A stretch of DNA of 18,653 nt from JAZSQT01 sp045538075. GTDB taxonomy: Bacteria > Chrysiogenota > Deferribacteres > Deferribacterales > Mucispirillaceae. Shown in pieces: positions 7,885-15,691 of this stretch. Below the pieces are notes generated by a model. The model worked only from the letters and a program-made list of their open reading frames with translations, did no database searches and was not told the origin of the DNA. A program made the position numbers and the translations under genes. The stretch is from contig JAZSQT010000159.1 in assembly GCA_045538075.1 (NCBI GenBank), positions 1-18,653 on the forward strand, read 5' to 3'. Positions within the stretch are counted from its first letter, which is position 1; each line of letters begins with the position of its first letter.

Positions 7885-8113
7885 TATAGTTATTCTAACT
7901 TTTTCTTCATTTGCATTTGCAAAACTAAATGGTGAGCAAGTATTTAAGAAAAAGTGTAGTATGTGTCATTCTTTAGATTTAGTATATTCTCACAAAAATT
8001 TAACTGTAAGTAATTGGACAGTCATGATTAATAGAATGAAAAATCTTGGTTTGAAAATAACTAATGAGGAGCAGATAGCTGTTGCTACATATTTAAATAA
8101 GAATATTAAGTAA
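7841..8113 (+). CDS. Small periplasmic c-type cytochrome (mono-heme)
   Basis: The 90-residue protein has a signal peptide (Arg5, hydrophobic core 8-21, likely cleavage after AFA at 27) and one heme-binding site CSMCH (39-43). A downstream W59-x6-M66 pattern makes Met66 a likely axial ligand. It is a mini class I-like cytochrome c, acting in the periplasm as an electron carrier; its partner is unknown. The start at ATG 7841 lies inside hypE and is backed by GGAGG 8 nt upstream, so the first 15 codons overlap the hypE C-terminus in another frame. Its place in a hydrogenase maturation cluster suggests, but does not prove, a role in hydrogen-linked electron transport. Confidence 0.85.
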   Translation: MLICRLGSFFLVFVSIVILTFSSFAFAKLNGEQVFKKKCSMCHSLDLVYSHKNLTVSNWTVMINRMKNLGLKITNEEQIAVATYLNKNIK

Positions 8114-8131
8114 TTTTGGAGTGTAAATATT

Positions 8132-8452
8132 ATGATAGACTGGGAAAAGTGTTTAAATCTCGTTCCAGTAGTAGTTCAAGATAAAGAAAGTAAAAAAGTT
8201 TTAATGCAGGCCTTTGCTAATAAAGAAGCATTAAAATTATCTTTTGAAACCGGATATGCTCATTATTTTTCTCGTTCAAGGAATAAATTATGGAAAAAAG
8301 GGGAGAGTAGTGGCAATTTACAAAAAATAGATAGTATATTTATAGACTGTGATGGAGATAGTATTCTATATATAGTAACACAAATTGGACCAGCTTGTCA
8401 TACTGGAGAATACTCTTGTTTCTATAGAAAATTAGAAAAAGAAAACATTTAA
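8132..8452 (+). CDS. hisI: Phosphoribosyl-AMP cyclohydrolase HisI
   Basis: This 106-residue enzyme opens the purine ring of phosphoribosyl-AMP in the third step of histidine synthesis. It is the stand-alone form with no HisE (pyrophosphohydrolase) domain. The motif SRSRNKLWKKGESSGN (47-62) and the metal sites are present: Asp72, Asp74 and Asp76 (DCDGD) for Mg, and Cys73, Cys89 and Cys96 for Zn, with the 16- and 7-residue spacing known in the family. GGAG lies 10 nt before the start and the gap from the cytochrome gene is 18 nt. No other his gene is nearby, so this is an isolated histidine gene at the end of the hyp cluster. Confidence 0.95.
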   Translation: MIDWEKCLNLVPVVVQDKESKKVLMQAFANKEALKLSFETGYAHYFSRSRNKLWKKGESSGNLQKIDSIFIDCDGDSILYIVTQIGPACHTGEYSCFYRKLEKENI

Positions 8453-8473
8453 GCCCATATTAAATGGGCTTTT
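8451..8473. terminator. Bidirectional intrinsic terminator between hisI and the 186-residue gene
   Basis: The 8-bp stem AAGCCCAT/ATGGGCTT (8451-8458 with 8464-8471) has a 5-nt loop and begins within the hisI stop codon. It is followed by TTTA on the plus strand. On the minus strand the downstream bases are also U-rich. It sits between two converging genes that end 23 nt apart, so it can serve both. Confidence 0.8.
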
Positions 8474-8475
8474 AC

Positions 8476-9036
8476 TTATTTAAATTTTTCTATAGCAGAT
8501 TTTTCTATCATCATTAAAACTTCTTTATAAGATACTAATTTATCTGTAATGCCATCATCTTTTTCGTATCTTTTCAACTTTAAATTAGGGTCTTGATTAT
8601 CGTTTGCACGTCTATAAACAAATTCTTCTTTTATATTTGAGTTGGCACTATATTTATACAAGCTATTATATACAAGATGAGTAATATTTGCAGTTGGTTT
8701 ATCAACTTTATTCATATCAATATCGCCACCACAAATAAACGTCGTAATTCTTTTTGTATCTTTTTCTCTAATTACCGTTGCAATAACTATATCATTATTA
8801 CTTGGTTTGCATGATAATACGATTCCTAAGCCTTTGTTTATTGTAGCTTCAAGAGTGTTATTGCCTATTTTATAACTTTTTTTAATATCGTGTGAGGTAT
8901 TATAAGATTTAGTTAACGATAAAACATCAACATTAGCAATATTGTTATCAATTTTTATATATTTATCAATATCCAAACTTTCTGCATTAGCAACTAATGG
9001 ATAGATAAATAAAAATAAAAAAATAAATTTTTTCAT
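8476..9036 (-). CDS. Exported protein of unknown function
   Basis: I do not recognise this 186-residue protein. It has a clear signal peptide (MKKFIFLFLF..., cleavage likely after ANA at 18), so it should be periplasmic or secreted. The mature part is soluble, Lys/Asp/Asn-rich, and has only two cysteines (76 and 102), which could form a disulfide. No catalytic motif is visible. ATG 9036 is preceded by AGAGG about 8-9 nt upstream. It lies 71 nt downstream of glnN on the same strand. I see no terminator between the two, so it may be read from the glnN promoter. Confidence 0.75.
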   Translation of the reverse strand: MKKFIFLFLFIYPLVANAESLDIDKYIKIDNNIANVDVLSLTKSYNTSHDIKKSYKIGNNTLEATINKGLGIVLSCKPSNNDIVIATVIREKDTKRITTFICGGDIDMNKVDKPTANITHLVYNSLYKYSANSNIKEEFVYRRANDNQDPNLKLKRYEKDDGITDKLVSYKEVLMMIEKSAIEKFK

Positions 9037-9107
9037 GATACTACGCCTCTATAAGATTTATAATAAACCAGATGTTATATTTAAATCTATTTAAAATCAA
9101 TAAGTAA

Positions 9108-11291
9108 TCAATGTATCCAAAACATCTCTTGGTATCTTGGTAGTGGCCATAATCCATCATCAATAATCATTTCAAGACTATCAACGTGGTAGCGACATTT
9201 ATCCATATACATTAATACTTCATCTCTATATCTAACACATATTTCATAGCTATCTGCTTTCTTCATTTCAGAAATACTTTTCATAGAATTATCAAGATTA
9301 TCAAGATTTATTTTCAACTCTTTAATATGGGTAGATAATTCGTTTAATAATTCTTTTTGTGTTGAAATATCAGCTTCATCTCCTAATGCTTTTTTAAGAG
9401 ATATAATATTGTTTGCTAATTTAGTTTGATATTCAATACAAGCTGGCAAAACAATATTTCTGCCTATATGAGAAGCAGACCTACCTTCAATAGCAACAGT
9501 CTTTAAATACGTTTCAAAAAGAATTTCTTGTCTTGCTGGAATCTCTTTTTCAGATAAAATATTAAATCTCGTAAACATTTCTATAAGTAGTGGGTCTGTA
9601 AAATATTTTATTGCATCAACAGAGTTTGTAATATTTGGTAACCCTCTTCTTAACGCCTCGTCCACCCATTCTTTTGTATAATTATCACCATTATAAATAA
9701 TAGCTTCATGTTCTTTAAAAAATTTAACAAGGACATCTTTTACTGCTTGATTGAAATCAGAACCAGAAATCATTTCATCTTCAATGGCAGTAGCAATGTC
9801 GTCCATAGCACAAGCAATTGCTGCATTCATAACAAAAACGGCTTGAGCAACAGGTTGAGATGAACCTAATGCACGAAATTCAAACTTGTTGCCAGTAAAA
9901 GCCATTGGAGAAGTTCTGTTTCTATCTGTCGTATCCATTGGAAGAGGAGGCAATGTCAACACTCCTAAATCTATTGAACCACCATGATTTTTATGGTCGC
10001 TAATATTGTGTATGATGTTGTGGACTACCTCATCTAATTGAGTTCCTAAAAATACAGATATAATTGCTGGAGGTGCTTCGTTGCCTCCTAATCGGTGGTC
10101 GTTTCCAGCACATACTGTTCCTAATCTAAAGGCAGGGGAATATTTATGAACTGCCCTTAAAAAAGCAGCTAAAAACACTAAAAATTGTGCATTTTGTTGA
10201 GGTGTATCACCTGGTTCTAATAAGTTATGACCGTCAGAATCTGCTAAAGACCAATTATTGTGTTTACCACTACCATTTACGCTTGCAAAAGGCTTTTCAT
10301 GGAGTAGGCATACAAAATTATAATCTTTTGCTGTTTCTCTAAGCACATTCATAACTATAATATTATGGTCAGATGCCATGTTTGCTGCTTCATATACACA
10401 AGCAATTTCGTATTGAGCTGGTGCAACTTCATTGTGGCGTGTTTTAACGGGAACGCCAAGTTTAAAAAGTCTTTCTTCTGCATCAGTCATAAAAGCAAGA
10501 ACTCTTGATGGTATTGCTCCATAGTAATGATCTTCAAGATCTTGTCCTTTTGTAGCTCTTGCACCATATAAGGTTCTACCGGTGCTAATTAAATCTGGTC
10601 TTTGAAGATAAAATTCTCTATCTATTAAGAAATATTCTTGTTCTGCACCGATTGTATTTATAACATCAGTTGCTTTGCTACCAAATAGTTTTAATATTCT
10701 TAAGGTTTGTTTCGTAATTGCTTCTACAGATTTCATAAGAGGAACTTTTCTATCTAATGCTTCGCCTGTATAAGAAAGAAAAACTGTTGGAATACACAAT
10801 ATTTTTCCGTATTTCGTTTCGTTTATAAAAGCTGGAGAAGTTGGGTCCCATGCAGTATAACCCCTTGCTTCAAAAGTTGAGCGAATGCCACCAGATGGAA
10901 ATGATGATGCATCTGACTCGCCTTTTATTAACATTTTTCCAGAAAATTCAGATATAACTTGACTATTAGATGTTAAAGAAGTAAAAGCATCGTGCTTTTC
11001 TGCAGTTTGTCCTGTCATAGATTGAAACCAGTGGGTATAATGGGTTGCACCTAAAGAAACAGCCCAATCTTTCATAGCATTTGCAACAATATCGGCTAAT
11101 GATGGGTCTAATTTTTCTTTGTTATTCATAGTATTTTTAAGACGTTTAAAAACTTCTTTTGGTAAACGTTCTCTCATTACTCTTTCGCTAAAAACATTGC
11201 AACCATATATATCTGCAATATCAGCTCTTTCTATATGTTTTTGAACTGGACGACTTGATATGGCACTAAAAGCCTTTTTTCTGATATTCAT
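9108..11291 (-). CDS. glnN: Glutamine synthetase type III (GlnN)
   Basis: The enzyme makes glutamine from glutamate, ammonia and ATP in the cytoplasm. At 727 residues it has the large GSIII size, far above the roughly 450-470 of GSI. Conserved active-site blocks are GAEQEYFL (215-222; Glu217, Glu219), NEVAPAQYE (287-295), NGSGKHNNWS (339-348; His344) and GNDHRLGGNEAPP (396-408). The N-terminal part contains the GSIII-type segments (YGCNVFSE, THWFQSMTG). The C-terminal region (about 625-727) is helical and ends FWIH. ATG 11291 has AGAGGT 7 nt upstream. It is transcribed divergently from carB, whose pathway consumes glutamine. Confidence 0.97.
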   Translation of the reverse strand: MNIRKKAFSAISSRPVQKHIERADIADIYGCNVFSERVMRERLPKEVFKRLKNTMNNKEKLDPSLADIVANAMKDWAVSLGATHYTHWFQSMTGQTAEKHDAFTSLTSNSQVISEFSGKMLIKGESDASSFPSGGIRSTFEARGYTAWDPTSPAFINETKYGKILCIPTVFLSYTGEALDRKVPLMKSVEAITKQTLRILKLFGSKATDVINTIGAEQEYFLIDREFYLQRPDLISTGRTLYGARATKGQDLEDHYYGAIPSRVLAFMTDAEERLFKLGVPVKTRHNEVAPAQYEIACVYEAANMASDHNIIVMNVLRETAKDYNFVCLLHEKPFASVNGSGKHNNWSLADSDGHNLLEPGDTPQQNAQFLVFLAAFLRAVHKYSPAFRLGTVCAGNDHRLGGNEAPPAIISVFLGTQLDEVVHNIIHNISDHKNHGGSIDLGVLTLPPLPMDTTDRNRTSPMAFTGNKFEFRALGSSQPVAQAVFVMNAAIACAMDDIATAIEDEMISGSDFNQAVKDVLVKFFKEHEAIIYNGDNYTKEWVDEALRRGLPNITNSVDAIKYFTDPLLIEMFTRFNILSEKEIPARQEILFETYLKTVAIEGRSASHIGRNIVLPACIEYQTKLANNIISLKKALGDEADISTQKELLNELSTHIKELKINLDNLDNSMKSISEMKKADSYEICVRYRDEVLMYMDKCRYHVDSLEMIIDDGLWPLPRYQEMFWIH

Positions 11292-11319
11292 ATATCATAC
11301 CTCTTATTTATCAAGAATT

Positions 11320-11348
11320 AGTATTATAAAACAATATTAAATTGTCAA
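11320..11348 (-). promoter_or_regulatory. Promoter for glnN
   Basis: On the minus strand a perfect -35 TTGACA (11348-11343) is followed after 17 nt by AATACT (11325-11320, 4 of 6). A TATAAT lies 3 nt closer but at a 14-nt spacing. Transcription would start near 11313, giving a leader of about 22 nt. No sigma-54 type GG-N10-GC element was found. Confidence 0.5.
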
Positions 11349-11388
11349 CAGTCTTTTTAAATAACTTGTTTAGATGTAAAGTTTGTTT

Positions 11389-11408
11389 CAATTTCTATCC
11401 TGAAATTT
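11389..11408 (+). repeat. Solo hairpin related to the right-end repeat
   Basis: CAATTTC, loop TATCCT, GAAATTT forms a 20-nt hairpin. The same module (CAATTTC-TGTCCT-GAAATTG) occurs at 17648-17667 and 18296-18315 inside the tandem repeat. Here it stands alone in the glnN-carB intergenic region, outside both predicted promoters. Confidence 0.55.
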
Positions 11409-11452
11409 TGCAATATTTATTTGGATATACAAAAAACCTTGTTTAATAATCT

Positions 11453-11481
11453 TTGACTTTACAAACTTATATAATTATGTA
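11453..11481 (+). promoter_or_regulatory. Candidate promoter for carB
   Basis: TTGACT (11453-11458, 5 of 6) is followed after 17 nt by TATGTA (11476-11481, only 3 of 6). A better TATAAT at 11470 is too close to this -35. TTTACA-N14-TGTAAA (11458-11483) overlaps the site and could be an operator. The -35 is convincing but the -10 is weak. Confidence 0.35.
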
Positions 11482-11525
11482 AAATAAATCGTTTTGATTA
11501 AAATTTTTCAAGGAGCGATTAAAAT

Positions 11526-14500
11526 ATGCCAAAAAGAGAAGACATTAAAAAAATAATGATAATTGGCTCTGGACCAATAGTCATAGGTCAGGCTTGTGAA
11601 TTTGATTATTCTGGCACTCAAGCGTGTAAAGCATTAAAAGAATTGGGATACCAAGTTGTATTAGTTAATTCTAACCCAGCTACGATTATGACAGATCCAG
11701 ATACGGCTGACATTACATATATTGAACCTCTTAATGTTACAAGGCTTGAAGAAATTATTGCAAAAGAGCGTCCAGATTCTTTATTGCCAAGTCTTGGAGG
11801 TCAAACTGGGCTTAACTTGACTATCGCTTTATCAAAAGCAGGAATCCTTGAAAAATATGGTGTTGAAGTTATAGGAATTAATCTTGAAGCAATAGAAAAA
11901 GGCGAAGATAGAATTATTTTTAAAGAAACTATGGAAAAAATTGGCGTTGAAATGCCAAAAAGTATTCCAGCTTATTCTGTTGAAGAAGCAGAAAAAATTG
12001 CATCAGAGCTTGGTTATCCTGTGGTAGTTCGCCCTGCTTATACTTTAGGTGGAACTGGTGGAGGTTTAGTTTATAACGCTACTGAATTAAGAAAAACTGC
12101 TTCAAATGGTATTGCTGCATCAATGATTAATCAAGTATTGATTGAAGAAAGTGTCGCAGGTTGGGAAGAATTAGAACTTGAAATAGTTAGGGATAGTAAA
12201 GGTCAAATTATTACCGTTTGTTTTATAGAGAATATAGACCCTATGGGTGTTCATACAGGTGATTCTTTTTGTGCTGCTCCTATGCTTACAATTAGCGAAG
12301 AAGTTCAAAAAAGATTGCAAAAACATGCTTGGGATATAGCTCATAGTGTAGGTGTTACTGGTGGCACTAATGTTCAATTTGCCCATGATCCAAAATCTGA
12401 CAGGATAGTTATTATAGAAATTAATCCACGAACATCTCGTTCATCTGCTCTTGCTTCAAAAGCTACTGGATTTCCAATAGCCTATATTTCAGCAAAATTA
12501 GCAGTTGGTATTACATTAGATGAAATTCCCCACTATAAATTTGGTTCATTAGATAAATATGTTCCTAATGGCGACTATATAGTTATCAAATTTGCTCGTT
12601 GGGCTTTTGAAAAATTTCCTCAAGAAAAAGATGAACTTGGAACTCAAATGAAAGCTGTAGGCGAAGTTATGAGTATTGGTTCTACTTATAAAGAAGCCTT
12701 TTTAAAAGCTATCAGATCTCTTGAAAATGGCAGATTTGGATTAGGTTTCGTTCCAAAATACGAAGCAATGGATAAAGATGAGCTTATTTCTCACTTATGG
12801 CAACCATCAAGTCAACGTCAATGGATAATGTATGAAGCATTAAAAAAAGGTGCTACTGTTGATGAGCTTCATAATATTACTAAAATCAAAAAATATTTTA
12901 TAGAACAGATGAAAGAATTAGTTGATTTAGAGCTTAAAATCAACGATTACACATTACAGACATTGCCTGATGATGTTTTATTTCAAGCAAAAAAGGCTGG
13001 CTTTTCAGACAAATATATTTCTGACATTTTAAAAACGAAAGAAAAACGCATTAGAGATAGACGTAATATGATAGGGCTTCACCCAGTTTATCTGCCAATA
13101 TGTGTTTCTGGCGTGCCGAAAGATGAGAAAACTGGATTATCTTCTGCATTTTACTATTACTCTACATACAACAAAAAAGAAGGTATAGAAGTTACGAAAA
13201 CAGATAAAAAGAAAGTTATGGTTTTAGGTAGTGGACCAAATAGAATTGGACAAGGTATTGAATTTGATTATTGTTCTGTTCATGCTGCAATGGCTATGAG
13301 AGAAGCTGGTTATGAAACTTTAATTGTAAACTGTAACCCAGAAACAGTTTCAACAGATTACGATACTTCAGATAGGCTTTATTTTGAGCCACTTACTGTT
13401 GAAGATGTTACAGAAATTTATGAGTTTGAAAAACCAGAAGGGATAATAGTTCAATTTGGAGGACAAACTCCACTAAATATTGCTAAAAAATTAGAAGAAG
13501 CTGGCATAAATATGCTTGGCACTAAACCATCAGTTATTGCTTCTGTTGAAGATAGGGAGCTTTTTGCAAGGCTTATGAATAAATTAAATATCCGTATGCC
13601 AGAAGCAGGAATTGCAATGAAAGCAGATGAAGCAGAAGTTATAGCAGAAAAAATTGGTTATCCAGTTATTTTGCGTCCTTCTTTCGTTTTAGGAGGGCGA
13701 GGAATGGCAGTAGTTAGAGATAGAGATGAACTTCATGATTATATTGCTACTGCAACAGAAGTTACGGCAGATAAACCTTTATTAATAGATAGATTTTTAG
13801 ATAATGCTTTAGAGTGTGAGGCAGATGCCCTTTGTGATGGCAAAACTGCATTTGTTCCAGCTATAATGGAACATATTGAGCTTGCAGGAGTTCACTCTGG
13901 CGATTCTGCTTGTGTTATACCACCCGTTAGATTAACAGAAAAACAACAAAAAGAAATTGAAGATTATATGCAAAAAATTGCATTAGAACTTGGAGTTGTT
14001 GGTTTGATTAATGTTCAGTTTGCAGTAGAAAATGATAATATCTATATATTAGAAGCAAATCCAAGAGCCTCAAGAACAGTTCCTATCGTTTCAAAAGTTT
14101 GTGGTATTCCTATGGCAAAAATTGCTACAATGCTTATGAAAGGTAAAAGTCTTGAAAGTTTTAATTTACAAAAACCTAAGTTAGATTTTTATGCAGTAAA
14201 ACAAGCTGTTATGCCTTTTAATAAATTTACTGATACAGACCCAGTATTAAGCCCAGAAATGAAATCTACTGGTGAAGTAATGGCAACGGCAGATTCTTTT
14301 GGATTAGCATTTTATAAAGCAGAAGAAGCATCAGGACTTGCATTGCCAAAAAAAGGTAGTGTTTTATTATCTTTTGCCCATAAAACAGATGAAGTTTTAG
14401 AAATTGCAAGAATATTATCATCTCTTGATTTTAAATTAATTGCCACTGGTGGAACCCATACATTTTTAAATGATAATGGAATTAAAAGTGAATTTGTTTA

Positions 14501-14750
14501 TAAAGAAAGTCAAGGCAGGCCAAATATTACTGACTTAATTATAAATAATCAATTAAATTTAATTATGGATACACCAAGCAATAAATCATCTCAAACAGAT
14601 GGTGCTTTAATTAGGAAACAAGCCGTAAAATATGGTATTGCATACGTTACTACAACAGCCGGTGCATTGGCTGCTGCAAAGGGTATAAAGGCAGCTTTAA
14701 CAGAACAATCAGAAGCAAGGTCATTACAATCTATTCAAAATAAAAGATAG
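11526..14750 (+). CDS. carB: Carbamoyl-phosphate synthase large subunit CarB
   Basis: CarB makes carbamoyl phosphate for pyrimidine and arginine synthesis from bicarbonate, two ATP and ammonia delivered by CarA. The 1074-residue length is that of a complete large subunit. The internal duplication is visible: GSGPIVIGQACEFDYSG near residue 14 and GSGPNRIGQGIEFDYCS near residue 567 open the two ATP-grasp halves. Each half has the Gly-rich lid (LGGTGGG and LGGRGMA) and ENxxPMGVHTGDS / EHIELAGVHSGDS type motifs. A methylglyoxal-synthase-like regulatory domain fills about 943-1060 (ATGGTH). AAGGAG lies 10 nt before ATG 11526. carA is not in the window, so the two subunit genes are separated or distant. 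Confidence 0.98.
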   Translation: MPKREDIKKIMIIGSGPIVIGQACEFDYSGTQACKALKELGYQVVLVNSNPATIMTDPDTADITYIEPLNVTRLEEIIAKERPDSLLPSLGGQTGLNLTIALSKAGILEKYGVEVIGINLEAIEKGEDRIIFKETMEKIGVEMPKSIPAYSVEEAEKIASELGYPVVVRPAYTLGGTGGGLVYNATELRKTASNGIAASMINQVLIEESVAGWEELELEIVRDSKGQIITVCFIENIDPMGVHTGDSFCAAPMLTISEEVQKRLQKHAWDIAHSVGVTGGTNVQFAHDPKSDRIVIIEINPRTSRSSALASKATGFPIAYISAKLAVGITLDEIPHYKFGSLDKYVPNGDYIVIKFARWAFEKFPQEKDELGTQMKAVGEVMSIGSTYKEAFLKAIRSLENGRFGLGFVPKYEAMDKDELISHLWQPSSQRQWIMYEALKKGATVDELHNITKIKKYFIEQMKELVDLELKINDYTLQTLPDDVLFQAKKAGFSDKYISDILKTKEKRIRDRRNMIGLHPVYLPICVSGVPKDEKTGLSSAFYYYSTYNKKEGIEVTKTDKKKVMVLGSGPNRIGQGIEFDYCSVHAAMAMREAGYETLIVNCNPETVSTDYDTSDRLYFEPLTVEDVTEIYEFEKPEGIIVQFGGQTPLNIAKKLEEAGINMLGTKPSVIASVEDRELFARLMNKLNIRMPEAGIAMKADEAEVIAEKIGYPVILRPSFVLGGRGMAVVRDRDELHDYIATATEVTADKPLLIDRFLDNALECEADALCDGKTAFVPAIMEHIELAGVHSGDSACVIPPVRLTEKQQKEIEDYMQKIALELGVVGLINVQFAVENDNIYILEANPRASRTVPIVSKVCGIPMAKIATMLMKGKSLESFNLQKPKLDFYAVKQAVMPFNKFTDTDPVLSPEMKSTGEVMATADSFGLAFYKAEEASGLALPKKGSVLLSFAHKTDEVLEIARILSSLDFKLIATGGTHTFLNDNGIKSEFVYKESQGRPNITDLIINNQLNLIMDTPSNKSSQTDGALIRKQAVKYGIAYVTTTAGALAAAKGIKAALTEQSEARSLQSIQNKR

Positions 14751-14762
14751 TAGTTGTATAAT
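14734..14762 (+). promoter_or_regulatory. Candidate promoter for the ZIP transporter gene
   Basis: TTCAAA (14734-14739) in the last codons of carB is followed after 17 nt by a perfect TATAAT (14757-14762). Transcription would start near 14769, only about 8 nt before the strong terminator hairpin at 14777. If real, a transcript to the ZIP gene must pass that hairpin at once. Confidence 0.4.
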
Positions 14763-14776
14763 TTTTAAATTAAACT

Positions 14777-14811
14777 AAAATGTCGTTAATTAATTTTAAC
14801 GACATTTTTTT
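14777..14811 (+). terminator. Strong intrinsic terminator after carB
   Basis: A perfect 13-bp stem (14777-14789 with 14796-14808) has a 6-nt loop and a run of seven T (14805-14811). It is 26 nt after the carB stop and only 17 nt before the ZIP start codon. Because of that position it could also act on the ZIP transcript. Confidence 0.9.
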
Positions 14812-14828
14812 ATGGAGAAATATTTTTT

Positions 14829-15638
14829 ATGAATATAGATTATTTATTGACGTTAAATCCTATTCTTTTAGCTCTCTTTGGTGGAATTTTCACTTGGGGT
14901 ATGACGGCTCTTGGTGCATCATTAGTATTCTTTTTTAAAAAGATTAATAAATCAATTCTTAATATGATGCTTGGTTTTGCAGCTGGTGTTATGGTTGCAG
15001 CATCTTTTTGGTCGCTACTTCTTCCAGCCTTAGAATATACTGAAGATAGTCCAATGCCTTGGCTTCCAGTAGTTGTAGGATTTACTTTAGGTGGATTATT
15101 TTTAGCATTAGCAGATAAATTAGTTCCACATCTTCACCCAATAGGGGATAATGAGCCAGAAGGTCCAAAAACTTCTTGGCGAAGAAGTTTTTTACTTTTA
15201 ACTGCTATTACATTACATAATATCCCAGAGGGGCTTGCTTTTGGTGTGGCTTTTGGACTTGTAGGTCATGAACCTGCAGCATTAATGGGTGCTATTACTC
15301 TTGCAATAGGTATGGGGATACAAAATTTTCCAGAAGGTGCAGCAGTATCTATTCCTTTAAGGAAAGAGGGTTTTACAAGAACTCAAAGTTTTTTACGTGG
15401 TCAAATGTCTGGTATAGTTGAGCCTATAGCAGCTGTATTTGGTGCTTGGTTTGCCTTATCTATTACGTCGTTACTTCCGTATGCGTTAGCTTTTGCTGCT
15501 GGAGCAATGATTTACGTTGTTGTAGAAGAATTGATACCAGAAGCACAAAGCTCTGACAAACATAGCCATGGAGCAACTTTTGGTTCAATGGCTGGTTTTT
15601 TATTGATGACTTTTCTTGATACTGCTTTAGGTAAATAA
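14829..15638 (+). CDS. ZIP-family divalent metal transporter (ZupT/GufA-like)
   Basis: The 269-residue membrane protein should bring zinc or other divalent metals into the cytoplasm. Metal-site motifs are HNIPEG (130-135) and QNFPEG (165-170) in the two central membrane helices, and EELIPEA (233-239) further on. His101, His103, His245 and His247 lie in loops. About eight hydrophobic segments are seen, as usual for the family. GGAG lies 11 nt before ATG 14829. It follows carB but is separated from it by a strong terminator. Metal specificity cannot be read from sequence. Confidence 0.92.
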   Translation: MNIDYLLTLNPILLALFGGIFTWGMTALGASLVFFFKKINKSILNMMLGFAAGVMVAASFWSLLLPALEYTEDSPMPWLPVVVGFTLGGLFLALADKLVPHLHPIGDNEPEGPKTSWRRSFLLLTAITLHNIPEGLAFGVAFGLVGHEPAALMGAITLAIGMGIQNFPEGAAVSIPLRKEGFTRTQSFLRGQMSGIVEPIAAVFGAWFALSITSLLPYALAFAAGAMIYVVVEELIPEAQSSDKHSHGATFGSMAGFLLMTFLDTALGK

Positions 15639-15647
15639 TTTTTTAGA

Positions 15648-15685
15648 TAATAAAAAGGCTACTAAATTTAGTAGCCTTTTTATTA
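15648..15685. terminator. Bidirectional terminator, perfect 38-bp palindrome
   Basis: Positions 15648-15666 are the exact reverse complement of 15667-15685, with core GGCTACTAAA/TTTAGTAGCC flanked by AAAAA and TTTTT. It lies between the converging ZIP gene (ends 15638) and the RCC1-like lipoprotein gene (ends 15692) and has a T-run in both directions. Confidence 0.9.
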
Positions 15686-15691
15686 TAGCAT

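Noticed and set aside
11398..11411. Sigma-54 promoter near the TTGCA upstream of glnN/carB
   Set aside because: The required GG 10 nt before the GC is missing (CC instead).
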